Shown piece after piece: positions 54,471-62,523 of a stretch of 64,000 bases of DNA. The stretch is from contig NZ_FNOJ01000003.1 in the NCBI RefSeq assembly GCF_900107035.1, positions 186,001 to 250,000 on the forward strand. The letters are read 5' to 3'. This DNA comes from Alicyclobacillus hesperidum (lineage in GTDB: Bacteria; Bacillota; Bacilli; Alicyclobacillales; Alicyclobacillaceae). The notes below the pieces were generated by a model. It had not been told where the DNA came from and made no database searches. It saw only the letters and a list, made by a program, of their open reading frames with translations. The position numbers were made by a program, and so were the translations under genes. Every line of letters begins with the position of its first letter. Position 1 is the first letter of the stretch.

Positions 54471-56510
54471 TTAGGCGCCGCTAGCCGGCGCCATATTTGT
54501 TTGCAATTCATACATCTGGCGGTACTTCCCGCCAAGGCGCATAAGTTCATCGTGCGCTCCGCGTTCGACGATCTCGCCGCCATCCAGCACGAGGATCAAA
54601 TCCGCGTCGCGGATGGTTGACAGTCGGTGCGCGATGATGAACGTCGTTCGTCCTCGCTTGAGCACGGAGAGCGCGTCTTGGATGAGGCGCTCTGTTTCAC
54701 TGTCGATGCTCGCCGTGGCCTCGTCGAGCACGAGAATGGCCGGATCAAACGCCAAAGCGCGGGCGAACGAAATCAATTGGCGCTCGCCTGCCGACAAGGT
54801 GCCGCCGCCTTCTAGCACCGGTTCATCCCAGCCGTTGGGCAAGTGCGCGAGCAGCCGATCGGCACCGACATCGCGCAACGCCTGCTCTACCCTTGCCCGT
54901 GAGACGCGCTCGTCGCCAAGGCTGACATTCCATGCAACGGTCCCCGTAAACAGATACGGGTCTTGCAACACAATCCCCAGGTGCTGGCGCAATTGCTGCG
55001 GTGCAATGGTGCGAATATCGACGCCATCGATGCGAATCTGACCGCCCTGCGGATCGTAAAACCTGAACAGCAGATTGATGATGGAACTCTTCCCAGACCC
55101 CGTGTGTCCGACGAGCGCCACCGTCTGACCGGGCTGAGCGCGAAACGAAACGTCATTCAACACGTTATGTTCACCGTCATACGAAAAGGTCACATGATCA
55201 AACTCCACCTCGCCGCAAAAGCGCGGGATGGAGCCAAACACCGGATCGACCCCGGGCTCGTCGAGCAATTCAAATACGCGAACAGCCGAAGCGCGCGCCT
55301 GTTCCAGGTTGGCCAATTGGTTTACAACCTGCGTGATGGGTTGAAAAAGCCGGTTCAGATAATCAACAAAAGCGTATAGGACGCCAAACGAGACAAGAGA
55401 CTCTAGATGCATCGAGCGCCAGCCGAAGATGGCGATGATAGCGATAAAAAACGAATTGCGAAAGACGCCGGCCAGATTAAATCCCGTCGCTGAATTTACG
55501 CGAAGCAGCCGCGTTTGCCCATCGTAATACGCTTGGTTAAGCTCGTCGAACTCGGCTTGTGTCCGTTGTTCGCGATGAAAGGCGCGAATGATAGGAATGC
55601 CCTGTATCGTTTCATTCAACATCGCGTTGATCTCGGATAAAAGAGCTCGAATCCGTACATTGACGGAGACCGTCGCCCGTCGGTATAACCAAATCCATAC
55701 GATCAAAATCGGGATTAAAATACTCGCCATCAAGCCCAACCAGACGTTCAGAATGAACAGAGCGACGTAGATACCGACCATCGTCGCGATACTTGACAAG
55801 ACGTTGGCGAGCACATTTACGTAAAAGTCGCGAATGGCTTCAGTGTCGTTCGTGATGCGCGAGACGACCTTGCCGGCTGGTAAGTTGTCAAAATAGCGGA
55901 TCGGCAACCGATGAATTTGGTGAAATACGTCCTTGCGCATCCGCTGCAAAATCCGGTTTGCCGATACTTGTAACAAGTACTGCTGACCGTACAAAAAGAT
56001 TGCGGCGCCAGCGAGCAGGCCGAAGTAGATCAAAGCCAACCGAATGACGCCCGGAATTTCGGGGCGATAAAACGAAAACAACTGTTGCCGTGTCAACGGC
56101 CTGGCCGTGATCACCAGCGAGCGACCGCCCTCCTGTTCGCGAATCTGGCCTGCCTCATTGCCTCGCACGACATGCGATACCACGCCGTCGAGAAAATACG
56201 TACGCGTGCCCACGGCCACCAGCGTATGTGGGTTTAATCGCTTGCTCTGCGCCGGCATTCGGTCGGCCCGCGCATACCACTTGCCTTCCCACTCGACCGC
56301 GCCGGCGGCTCGCGGTGTCACCTCGTACCAGACCTGCTGTATGCCCATGATGTGTCGATTGATAATGGCCTTTGCGACAAACGGCCCTGCCAACTGCGCC
56401 GCCACCGCGAGTACAAGCATGACAATCGCTAACGCGATAGCTCCCTTCGCATGTGCTGCATATTCCACAAGTCGCTTGTTTACCTGCTTTTCAGCGTTCA
56501 GATCAATCAC
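54471..56510 (-). CDS. bmrD: Multidrug ABC exporter subunit BmrD (YheH)
   Basis: A 679-residue half-transporter closely resembling B. subtilis BmrD. It keeps the BmrD-specific extracytoplasmic insertion (about 55-135: WYEVTPRAAGAVEWEGKWYAR through LTRQQLFSFYRPEI) between helices 1 and 2, then IRYFDNLPAGKVVSRITNDTEAIRDFYVN and an ATPase with Walker A GHTGSGKSS, signature LSAGERQ (degenerate) and Walker B ILVLDEATAS with catalytic Glu. GTG 56510 overlaps the bmrC stop (GTGA), so translation is coupled. Confidence 0.94.
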   Translation of the reverse strand: MIDLNAEKQVNKRLVEYAAHAKGAIALAIVMLVLAVAAQLAGPFVAKAIINRHIMGIQQVWYEVTPRAAGAVEWEGKWYARADRMPAQSKRLNPHTLVAVGTRTYFLDGVVSHVVRGNEAGQIREQEGGRSLVITARPLTRQQLFSFYRPEIPGVIRLALIYFGLLAGAAIFLYGQQYLLQVSANRILQRMRKDVFHQIHRLPIRYFDNLPAGKVVSRITNDTEAIRDFYVNVLANVLSSIATMVGIYVALFILNVWLGLMASILIPILIVWIWLYRRATVSVNVRIRALLSEINAMLNETIQGIPIIRAFHREQRTQAEFDELNQAYYDGQTRLLRVNSATGFNLAGVFRNSFFIAIIAIFGWRSMHLESLVSFGVLYAFVDYLNRLFQPITQVVNQLANLEQARASAVRVFELLDEPGVDPVFGSIPRFCGEVEFDHVTFSYDGEHNVLNDVSFRAQPGQTVALVGHTGSGKSSIINLLFRFYDPQGGQIRIDGVDIRTIAPQQLRQHLGIVLQDPYLFTGTVAWNVSLGDERVSRARVEQALRDVGADRLLAHLPNGWDEPVLEGGGTLSAGERQLISFARALAFDPAILVLDEATASIDSETERLIQDALSVLKRGRTTFIIAHRLSTIRDADLILVLDGGEIVERGAHDELMRLGGKYRQMYELQTNMAPASGA
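54474..54492. terminator. GC-rich hairpin at the end of bmrD
   Basis: GGCGCCG-CTAGC-CGGCGCC (7-bp stem) sits at the last codons of bmrD beside the convergent reductase gene. Only loosely T-rich sequence follows in the rightward direction. Confidence 0.35.
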
Positions 56511-58294
56511 CCCCGTTCCTCCGCCAAGGCAATGGCATCGCTGTCATCCAGTGCCTCTTCCCCGTACGCTTGCTGGCGCTCGTACTGTTGCGCGTACCAG
56601 CCTCCTTGCGCCATCAACTGGGCAAACGTACCTTCTTCTGCAATCCGTCCATCATCCATCACGACAATCCAATCGGCATGTGCGACTGCCGACATGCGGT
56701 GGCTTGCGATAAGAGTCGTTCTGCCTTGGCGAACCGAGCGGATCGATTCGATGATATGTGCTTCCGTGCGAGCATCGACGGCAGACATCGCGTCGTCAAG
56801 AATGAGAATCTCAGGATCGACGAGCAGGGCCCGCGCCAGAGCAATGCGCTGTTTCTGTCCGCCGGAGAGCGAAATCCCACGTTCTCCAACTAACGTGTCG
56901 AGGCCGTTTGGCAGCCTGTCAAGGTCCTTCACAAAATCGGCGAGGCGCAAGGCTTCCATGACTTCGGCGTCCGTCGCATCGTGCCGACCAAAGCGAACGT
57001 TATCGCGGACGCTGCGCGAGAACAGCATGGGATTCTGCGGAACATATCCCAACCAACCGTGTACGATATCCATGGCAATCTGTTCGATCCGCACGCCGCC
57101 GATGGTCAACGCACCTGTTTGCGATGGTGGGTACTCGCGAAGCAACTGGCGTAGCAATGTCGATTTTCCACTCCCTGTGCGTCCCACAATGCCTAGGGTT
57201 TCACCGCGGCGAATAACGAGTTCGATGTCTCTTAGGTTGTCTCGATCCGAAGTTGGATAGCGGAAGGTCAAGTGTTCAAACCGGATCTCCTCAGGGCGGT
57301 CAACGGCCACGGTTGACGGCGGATCGATGACATCCGGCTCGTACGCAAGGGTTTCGTTGACCCGATCCAGTGATGCGTTGCCGCGTTGCATGATGTTAAT
57401 CAACTGTCCGAAGGCAAGCATCGGCCAAATCAACATTCCCAGATAGACGTTAAACGACGTCAGTTGGCCAATCGTCAGCTGGCTTTGAAAGACGAGGTAA
57501 GTTCCGTAGCCAAGGCCAATCAAATAGGTAATGCCAACAAGCATGCTGATGGTCGGATCGAACAAGGCGTCAATGCGCGCCACGGCGATGTTCTTGCGAT
57601 AGACATCGGCCATCGTCGCTGCAAAGCGCTCCTCCTCGTGCTTTTCCTGCGCGTAGGCCCGCACAACACGAATCCCGGCTATCGTCTCCAAGACGCGATC
57701 ATTCATATCGCCAAACGCGTCCTGCGCCAATGTGAATCGCTCGTGCAACATTTTCCCATACTTGGTCATGGCCAAGGCGATAAATGGCATGGGGACGAGT
57801 GAAAGCAACGTCAACCTCCATCCGTCCAAGGAGCCCATCGTCGCAAGAATGGTCGCGGAATAGGTGGTCGAGTCGATCAACGTCAAAATGCCGAACCCGG
57901 CGGTCTGCGAAACCGCATTTAGGTCGTTGGTCGATCTCGCCATTAAGTCTCCCGTGCGATTCTGTTCAAAGAACCGCGGCGTCATTTGGAGAAAGTGTCG
58001 CATGAGCCGCTTGCGCAGCGACAACTCGAGCACGCGCGCACCCCCGTACAACTGATACTGCCAGGTAAAGCCGCACGTATAGCTGATGACAATGACAAGC
58101 GCCAGGGCGCCTACGAGATCCCACAACGTGCCCGCCGTCATCCCCCGCTGGTTCATCAAATCGATGGCACGCCCCACGATATCCGGTGGAGCGACCTCAA
58201 CGAAATTGAGGAATAAGAGCAGGCCAACGGCAATGGCATAGCGCTTTCGCTGCTGCCAGAAAAACCATCGCAACTTCCACAATACTTGGAACAC
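56507..58294 (-). CDS. bmrC: Multidrug ABC exporter subunit BmrC (YheI)
   Basis: A 595-residue half-transporter. The ATPase has Walker A GRTGSGKST, consensus signature LSGGQKQR, and Walker B ILILDDAMS with Asp for the catalytic Glu, the expected partner of BmrD. I place the start at GTG 58294, which has GGAGGA 6 bases upstream. The same frame stays open to an ATG at 58348 that overlaps the stop of a leader ORF by ATGA, so an 18-residue N-terminal extension is possible. Control by the upstream attenuator is described separately. Confidence 0.93.
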   Translation of the reverse strand: MFQVLWKLRWFFWQQRKRYAIAVGLLLFLNFVEVAPPDIVGRAIDLMNQRGMTAGTLWDLVGALALVIVISYTCGFTWQYQLYGGARVLELSLRKRLMRHFLQMTPRFFEQNRTGDLMARSTNDLNAVSQTAGFGILTLIDSTTYSATILATMGSLDGWRLTLLSLVPMPFIALAMTKYGKMLHERFTLAQDAFGDMNDRVLETIAGIRVVRAYAQEKHEEERFAATMADVYRKNIAVARIDALFDPTISMLVGITYLIGLGYGTYLVFQSQLTIGQLTSFNVYLGMLIWPMLAFGQLINIMQRGNASLDRVNETLAYEPDVIDPPSTVAVDRPEEIRFEHLTFRYPTSDRDNLRDIELVIRRGETLGIVGRTGSGKSTLLRQLLREYPPSQTGALTIGGVRIEQIAMDIVHGWLGYVPQNPMLFSRSVRDNVRFGRHDATDAEVMEALRLADFVKDLDRLPNGLDTLVGERGISLSGGQKQRIALARALLVDPEILILDDAMSAVDARTEAHIIESIRSVRQGRTTLIASHRMSAVAHADWIVVMDDGRIAEEGTFAQLMAQGGWYAQQYERQQAYGEEALDDSDAIALAEERG

Positions 58295-58311
58295 GTTTCG
58301 TCCTCCTACAC

Positions 58312-58339
58312 AAAAAAGGCATACCTGACGCGGCATGCC
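58312..58339 (-). terminator. Attenuator terminator directly before the bmrC ribosome site
   Basis: GGCATGCC (58332-58339) pairs with GGTATGCC (58318-58325 on the minus strand) with one G-U and a 6-base loop, followed by six U (58312-58317). The bmrC Shine-Dalgarno starts 6 bases further on. An 8-base segment of this stem and loop (58327-58334) is exactly complementary to 58377-58384 in the first leader hairpin. Confidence 0.85.
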
Positions 58340-58344
58340 GTAAT

Positions 58345-58419
58345 TCATTTGCAAACCATGCAAATGAAAAACGCGAGCCGCGTCGGAACGCGACCCGCGA
58401 TATGTACTCGTTTGCTCAT
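58345..58419 (-). CDS. Second leader ORF of bmrCD (24 codons)
   Basis: ATG at 58419 overlaps the TGA of the first leader ORF (ATGA). The ORF, starting MSKRVHIAGRVP, runs through the first two hairpins. Its TGA at 58345-58347 overlaps the ATG of a frame that continues into bmrC. It has no ribosome site of its own, so it would rely on re-initiation. A ribosome at its stop codon would lie over the 5' arm of the terminator. Confidence 0.4.
   Translation of the reverse strand: MSKRVHIAGRVPTRLAFFICMVCK
58346..58366 (-). other. Middle hairpin of the bmrCD leader
   Basis: CATTTGCA and TGCAAATG form a perfect 8-bp stem with a 5-base loop between the two U-tailed hairpins. Confidence 0.6.
58367..58399 (-). 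terminator. First hairpin of the bmrCD leader
   Basis: A 12-bp stem (58388-58399 with 58372-58383, two G-U pairs) with a 4-base UCCG loop is followed by five U (58367-58371). It can act as a terminator itself, or as the anti-antiterminator because its 3' arm contains the segment complementary to the downstream terminator. It begins 16 bases after the leader ORF stop. Confidence 0.7.
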
Positions 58420-58499
58420 ACTTTCGCGCAACGAGACGGAGGTCGCATTCCCGAACGGATGACCATGGGAACCAGTGCAATCGTCAGCATACGAATCAT
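58416..58499 (-). CDS. Leader peptide ORF of bmrCD (27 codons)
   Basis: ATG 58499 follows AGGAG (58511-58515) with an 11-base gap. The peptide begins MIRMLTIALVP and ends RPPSRCAKV, hydrophobic first and basic at the end with a Pro-Pro pair. A consensus promoter lies upstream: TTGACA at 58560-58565 and TATGTT at 58536-58541, spacing 18, with a TGn extension. Position and downstream hairpins correspond to the BmrB leader of B. subtilis, which mediates ribosome-dependent attenuation; I did not recognise sequence similarity to BmrB itself. Confidence 0.6.
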   Translation of the reverse strand: MIRMLTIALVPMVIRSGMRPPSRCAKV

Positions 58500-58535
58500 G
58501 GGAATGCACACTCCTTTCGCGTGAAGTCAGAATAT

Positions 58536-58565
58536 AACATAACACTTTGTTTCTTCATTTGTCAA
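58536..58565 (-). promoter_or_regulatory. Promoter of the bmrCD leader
   Basis: TTGACA (58560-58565, perfect -35) and TATGTT (58536-58541) with 18-base spacing and a TGT extension. The -35 box overlaps the cidR stop codon region. Confidence 0.7.
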
Positions 58566-59437
58566 TCCTGAGCAATCTGCAAAAACCGCTGGACAACGCT
58601 GGAATCGTCGTCTCGCCGCCAAGCAATGCCCAATTCGACCACTGGTGCCGGCCCTTCGATGGGTACATATCGCACTTCGCGCGCATGCACGTTTTGCGTC
58701 GCCTTTGGCAAGATGCTCACGCCCATGCCGGCTGCGACGAGCCCTACGGCAGTTTGCACCTCCGTGACTTCGAGACGAATGGTCGGACCGAAGCCGGCCG
58801 CCCGACAGAGCGTGACGACGCTGTCATATAGCCCGGGCCAGATGGATCGCGCGACAAGCACCAACGGCTCGCCCTGTAAATCCTCCATGTGGACGCCGCT
58901 TTTAGCCGCTAAGGCACTGCCAACTGGCAACACAACTACACATTCGTCCCGCCGAATTGAACACACATGCAAATCCGGATGAGCAGCCGGGGTGCGCAGC
59001 ACACCGACGTCGATCGCACCCGTAAGGAGAGCTTCCATTTGCGCCGGTGTCGGCATTTCACGCAAGATGAGCTCGACGCTGGGGCAGAGTTCCTGATAAC
59101 GGCGAATGACGGGTGGCAGCCAATCATACGTAGCCGACCCGACAAAGCCAACGACAAGTTTACCAACGGCGCCAGACGCGGCTCGTCTTGCCGTCTCGGT
59201 GGCCGCCTGCAATCGTGCCAAAACCTGGCGCACCTCCTGTAAGTAAGCCATTCCCGCGTCGGTCAAGCGCACCTTGCGGTTGGTTCGATCGAACAGACGC
59301 ACCCCAAGTTCACCTTCCAATTGCCGGATTTGCTGACTTAAGGGAGGCTGTGTCAGACCAAGACGTTTCGCGGCGCGGCCAAAATGCAATTCCTCAGCGA
59401 CGGCGACGAAGTATTCGAGTTGACGAAGTTCCGTCAT
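58562..59437 (-). CDS. cidR: LysR-family regulator of the cidAB locus
   Basis: A 291-residue LTTR: N-terminal winged helix (LRQLEYFVAVAEELHFGRAAKRLGLTQPPLSQQIRQLEGELGVRLFDRT, given in part) and a periplasmic-binding-protein-like effector domain with the VGLVAAGMGVSILP block. It is divergent from cidA-cidB exactly as B. subtilis YwbI/CidR is from ywbHG, where pyruvate- or acetate-related metabolism is the signal; that role is inferred. ATG 59437 (one of two adjacent ATGs) has GGGGTG upstream. A CTTACG...CGTAAG dyad lies at 59476-59518. Confidence 0.85.
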   Translation of the reverse strand: MTELRQLEYFVAVAEELHFGRAAKRLGLTQPPLSQQIRQLEGELGVRLFDRTNRKVRLTDAGMAYLQEVRQVLARLQAATETARRAASGAVGKLVVGFVGSATYDWLPPVIRRYQELCPSVELILREMPTPAQMEALLTGAIDVGVLRTPAAHPDLHVCSIRRDECVVVLPVGSALAAKSGVHMEDLQGEPLVLVARSIWPGLYDSVVTLCRAAGFGPTIRLEVTEVQTAVGLVAAGMGVSILPKATQNVHAREVRYVPIEGPAPVVELGIAWRRDDDSSVVQRFLQIAQD

Positions 59438-59545
59438 CATCACCCCATTTGATGATTCGTTCTGCGACTCATTCACTTACGATTTATATATTAGACCTTC
59501 TATTCCGGCAGGCGTAAGCTTAATACGGAAAGGAAGTGTGCAACG

Positions 59546-59989
59546 ATGCAACGCTTGACATGGATACGCAAAAAAACCGTGGCAATTGCGGTTATCATTC
59601 TGCAGATCGCAGTTTTGTACGGATTAGCTGATCTTGGCGGCTTGATCTCGAAATTGCTGCACACGCCCGTTCCCGGTAGCATTTTTGGCCTCATCATCTT
59701 GTTTTTGCTGCTGCAATTTCGGGTACTGAGACTCGACTGGATTGCTCGTGGCGGCGACCTTTTAATTCGCGAGATGCTCTTATTTTTCGTCCCTTCATCC
59801 GTCGGCATTATGACATACGGACACTTGATGTTACATGAGGGATTACAGATTTTAGTCACGATTGTTTGTAGCACAGCCATTGTCATGCTCATCACGGGCA
59901 CCATGGCCGATAACATCTGGAAGGCAAGGCAGCTGCGCCGCCCTCGCCGCACAGCACATGAAGATGCAAAAGAGGTGGCATCATGGTAA
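59546..59989 (+). CDS. cidA: CidA/LrgA family holin-like membrane protein
   Basis: A 147-residue protein with four hydrophobic segments. The block LHTPVPGSIFGLIILFLLL and LIREMLLFFVPSSVGIMTYGHL are signature parts of CidA/LrgA. The tail is basic. CidA works with CidB in murein hydrolase control or pyruvate/overflow metabolite transport. AAAGGAAG precedes the ATG; the gene overlaps cidB by 7 bases. Confidence 0.93.
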   Translation: MQRLTWIRKKTVAIAVIILQIAVLYGLADLGGLISKLLHTPVPGSIFGLIILFLLLQFRVLRLDWIARGGDLLIREMLLFFVPSSVGIMTYGHLMLHEGLQILVTIVCSTAIVMLITGTMADNIWKARQLRRPRRTAHEDAKEVASW

Positions 59990-60660
59990 TGTGGCTTGGT
60001 CTCGTATCGACCTTGATTTGCTACGGGATTTGCAAAAAATTGTATCAGCGCTTTCACTATGTAGTTTTGAATCCTGTACTGACGTGCTTAGCCGTACTGA
60101 TCGCATTCCTATCCCTGGCGCACGTTTCATACCATACCTACTTTGCAAGCGGCAAATGGCTGACCGACATGCTGAGTCCGGCGACGGTAGCACTTGCCAT
60201 CCCGCTGTATCGAAACGTGCACATATTAAAGGCCCATTGGCTTGAGTTCCTTGTCAGCCTCGTCTCCGGCGCTGCGGCCGCCATTGTGTCGTCCATCCTT
60301 CTCGCGCGGCTCATGCGCCTAGGCGGCATGATTGAGACCAGTGTCGCGCCTAGGTCAGTGACGACTCCGATTGCCATGGACATCTCGCAAACCATTGGCG
60401 GCATTCCAACGCTTACGGCCGTATTCGTCATTATTACTGGTATTTCCGGCGTCGTCATCGGGCCCCTCGTCATCCGCTATGTCCGCATTCGATCCGCAAT
60501 CGCCAAAGGTGCCATCTTCGGCATGGGATGCCATGGCATCGGCACGGCACGTGCGTTTGAAATGGGGCAAATGGAAGGTACCTGCTCAAGTCTGTCGATG
60601 GTGATTGCGGCCTTCATTACGCTGGCACTCGCCCCCAGTCTGGTACCGCTGCTTACGTAA
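59983..60660 (+). CDS. cidB: CidB/LrgB family membrane protein
   Basis: A 225-residue LrgB-type protein with about seven hydrophobic segments. FASGKWLTDMLSPATVALAIPLYRN, APRSVTTPIAMDISQTIGGIPTLTAVFVI (given in part) and FGMGCHGIGTARAFEMG are family signatures. Its ATG lies inside the end of cidA, so the two are translationally coupled and form a complex or paired transporter. Confidence 0.94.
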   Translation: MVMWLGLVSTLICYGICKKLYQRFHYVVLNPVLTCLAVLIAFLSLAHVSYHTYFASGKWLTDMLSPATVALAIPLYRNVHILKAHWLEFLVSLVSGAAAAIVSSILLARLMRLGGMIETSVAPRSVTTPIAMDISQTIGGIPTLTAVFVIITGISGVVIGPLVIRYVRIRSAIAKGAIFGMGCHGIGTARAFEMGQMEGTCSSLSMVIAAFITLALAPSLVPLLT

Positions 60661-60726
60661 CATGCCTCGAATCACCAGTCATGTGAACCGCCAAAGCGGT
60701 GGACACTAGGTGTGAGGTGATGATAC

Positions 60727-60921
60727 ATGGGCGAACGTTCCGAGTTTACCCCCGGCTATGAAGCACCAAACAACGGCGTGTACATTGAAGTTGGAGCACA
60801 CCCGGACAGCGAGGATCTACATCACCCACGGCGAGTGTATTTACACAAGGGAGAACGGTTTCCCGAAACAACCAACGACGATCGAAAGTGGCGGCGTATC
60901 AAAACGAATAAAAAACACTGA
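60727..60921 (+). CDS. YjzC family small protein
   Basis: A 64-residue protein. SEFTPGYEAPNNGVYIEVG, the RVYLHKGERFPETTNDDRKW block and length match the YjzC family of Bacilli, small proteins of unknown function. The ATG follows GTGAGGTGATGATAC. It stands alone between cidB and rmuC. Confidence 0.78.
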   Translation: MGERSEFTPGYEAPNNGVYIEVGAHPDSEDLHHPRRVYLHKGERFPETTNDDRKWRRIKTNKKH

Positions 60922-60958
60922 CCAAAGCGATCACGAAGGGGACGGCCGCCTTGTGCCG

Positions 60959-62368
60959 TCACCCTTCGCCTTCCAGCCATTTGGGTTCCGAAGGTAAAGG
61001 ACTCGCTTCGACGGAACGCAATTGCCGCTCGATAGCACGCGAGCGAACCGCGGCCTTGTCGATGGTGTTGCTCGCCTCTTGCAACTTTTTCTGCGTCCGT
61101 TCAAGCACATCCCCGAACTTCCCAAACTCAGATTTAACCGCCCCCAACAGTTTCCACACCTCACTGGATCGCTTCTGTATAGCCAAAGTGCGAAAGCCAA
61201 GCTGCAGGCTGTTGAGGAGAGCCGTAATCGTGGTTGGTCCCGTGATGATGACGCGATACTCGCGCTGTAAGGTTTCCCAGAGGCCGGAGCGGCGCAAGAC
61301 CTCGGCAAACAACCCCTCTACCGGTAGAAACATGAGCGCAAAATCGGTCGTGAGCGGCGGCTGTATGTACTTGTCGCGGATCGATTTGGCCTCGAGTTTG
61401 ATACGATTCTCCAGTGCCTTTGCAGCCTCTGTAAACATGTCGAGGTCGCCCGCTTCTTGAGCCTCCTGCAGACGCTGGTAATCTTCGAGGGGGAACTTGG
61501 CGTCGATCGGCAACCATACAGGTGCGTCACCGTCATCCTTCCCGGGCAAGCGGACGGCAAAATCGACCCGTTCTTGTGAATCTTGTCGAATGGCGACATT
61601 GCGTGCATATTGCTCGGGACTTAACACTTGCTCGAGCAGGGTCTCAAGCTGTAATTCCCCCATCGTCCCGCGGGATTTTACGTTCGTCAGCACGCGCTTT
61701 AAATCGCCAACCCCCGCCGCAAGCGACTGCATTTCGCCTAATCCTTGATGAACCTGTTCCAAACGTTCACTGACCAGCTGGAACGATTCCCCGAGGCGTC
61801 GTTCGAGTGTCTGATGCAACTTCTCGTCGACAGTCATTCGCATTTGCTCAAGCTTGTTGCTATTTTCCTCCTGCAAATAGCGCAGGCGGCGCTCCACAGC
61901 TTCGCGCACTTGCTCCAATTGACTCGCATTAAGCTGAGCCAAATCGGCGAGTTGCTTGTTAAACGAATCGAGCATGCCCTTTTGCTGTCGCGACATCTCA
62001 CCGATAGCATCGATCAATGCCTGTTGTTGCAGCGTGATCGCTTGCACAGTGCTATTTGCGCCATCAGCTAGCGTGCGTGCCAGCGACTGCGAAATCCCCT
62101 GTACCTGAGCCGCCATCTCCATCCTGGCCTCGCGCGCCGATCGATTCGCTTCTTCGCGACTTGCCATGATTTCGTCGCGCAGGCTACGCTCCAGGCGTTC
62201 GAATTGAATCCCTGATTCTCGTCCATTGTTTGATTTGTTTGATAGTCCGCCTCCCCGTCCAAGCAGGAGCCAGATTAACAATACGAAATTTGCCAACGAA
62301 ATGACGGCAGCGATGGTATTCAGCACGGTGTTCGCAATACCTCCCTGTACGGCGCTTTTGAATTCCAT
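60959..62368 (-). CDS. rmuC: DNA recombination protein RmuC
   Basis: A 469-residue protein with one N-terminal membrane helix (about 16-37), a long coiled coil (about 55-210) and the RmuC core: SRGTMGELQLETLLEQVL, VWLPIDAKFPLEDYQRL, IQPPLTTDFALMFLPVEGLFAEVL and ITGPTTITALLNSLQLGFRTL. The core is related to restriction-like nucleases and limits inversions at short repeats. The start is uncertain: ATG 62368 has no clear ribosome site, while AGGGAGG lies at about 62338-62344 with GTG 62326 downstream. Confidence 0.92.
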   Translation of the reverse strand: MEFKSAVQGGIANTVLNTIAAVISLANFVLLIWLLLGRGGGLSNKSNNGRESGIQFERLERSLRDEIMASREEANRSAREARMEMAAQVQGISQSLARTLADGANSTVQAITLQQQALIDAIGEMSRQQKGMLDSFNKQLADLAQLNASQLEQVREAVERRLRYLQEENSNKLEQMRMTVDEKLHQTLERRLGESFQLVSERLEQVHQGLGEMQSLAAGVGDLKRVLTNVKSRGTMGELQLETLLEQVLSPEQYARNVAIRQDSQERVDFAVRLPGKDDGDAPVWLPIDAKFPLEDYQRLQEAQEAGDLDMFTEAAKALENRIKLEAKSIRDKYIQPPLTTDFALMFLPVEGLFAEVLRRSGLWETLQREYRVIITGPTTITALLNSLQLGFRTLAIQKRSSEVWKLLGAVKSEFGKFGDVLERTQKKLQEASNTIDKAAVRSRAIERQLRSVEASPLPSEPKWLEGEG

Positions 62369-62460
62369 GATAGAGAGATTGCAAACTTGAAGAAAGTGCG
62401 CCGTAAAAGATTGACGAAACTATTTGAGATACAAGTTCTGAACTTGCACTGAAAAACCAT

Positions 62461-62496
62461 AAAAAGCGATGGCCCCCTTTGGGAAGCCATCGCTTT
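62461..62496 (-). terminator. Terminator of the clp ATPase gene
   Basis: An 11-bp perfect stem (62463-62473 with 62486-62496) with a 12-base loop, followed on the minus strand by five T. It lies 28 bases past the clpE stop. Confidence 0.85.
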
Positions 62497-62523
62497 CTCA
62501 CTCACATGATGACGCTGTCGGCA

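Noticed and set aside
58345-58545. A single 66-codon leader ORF for bmrCD starting upstream of the leader peptide
   Set aside because: Only its last 24 codons after ATG 58419 are supported by coupling; the upstream part lacks a usable start (the GTG inside GGAGTGTG is too close to the ribosome site) and includes promoter sequence.
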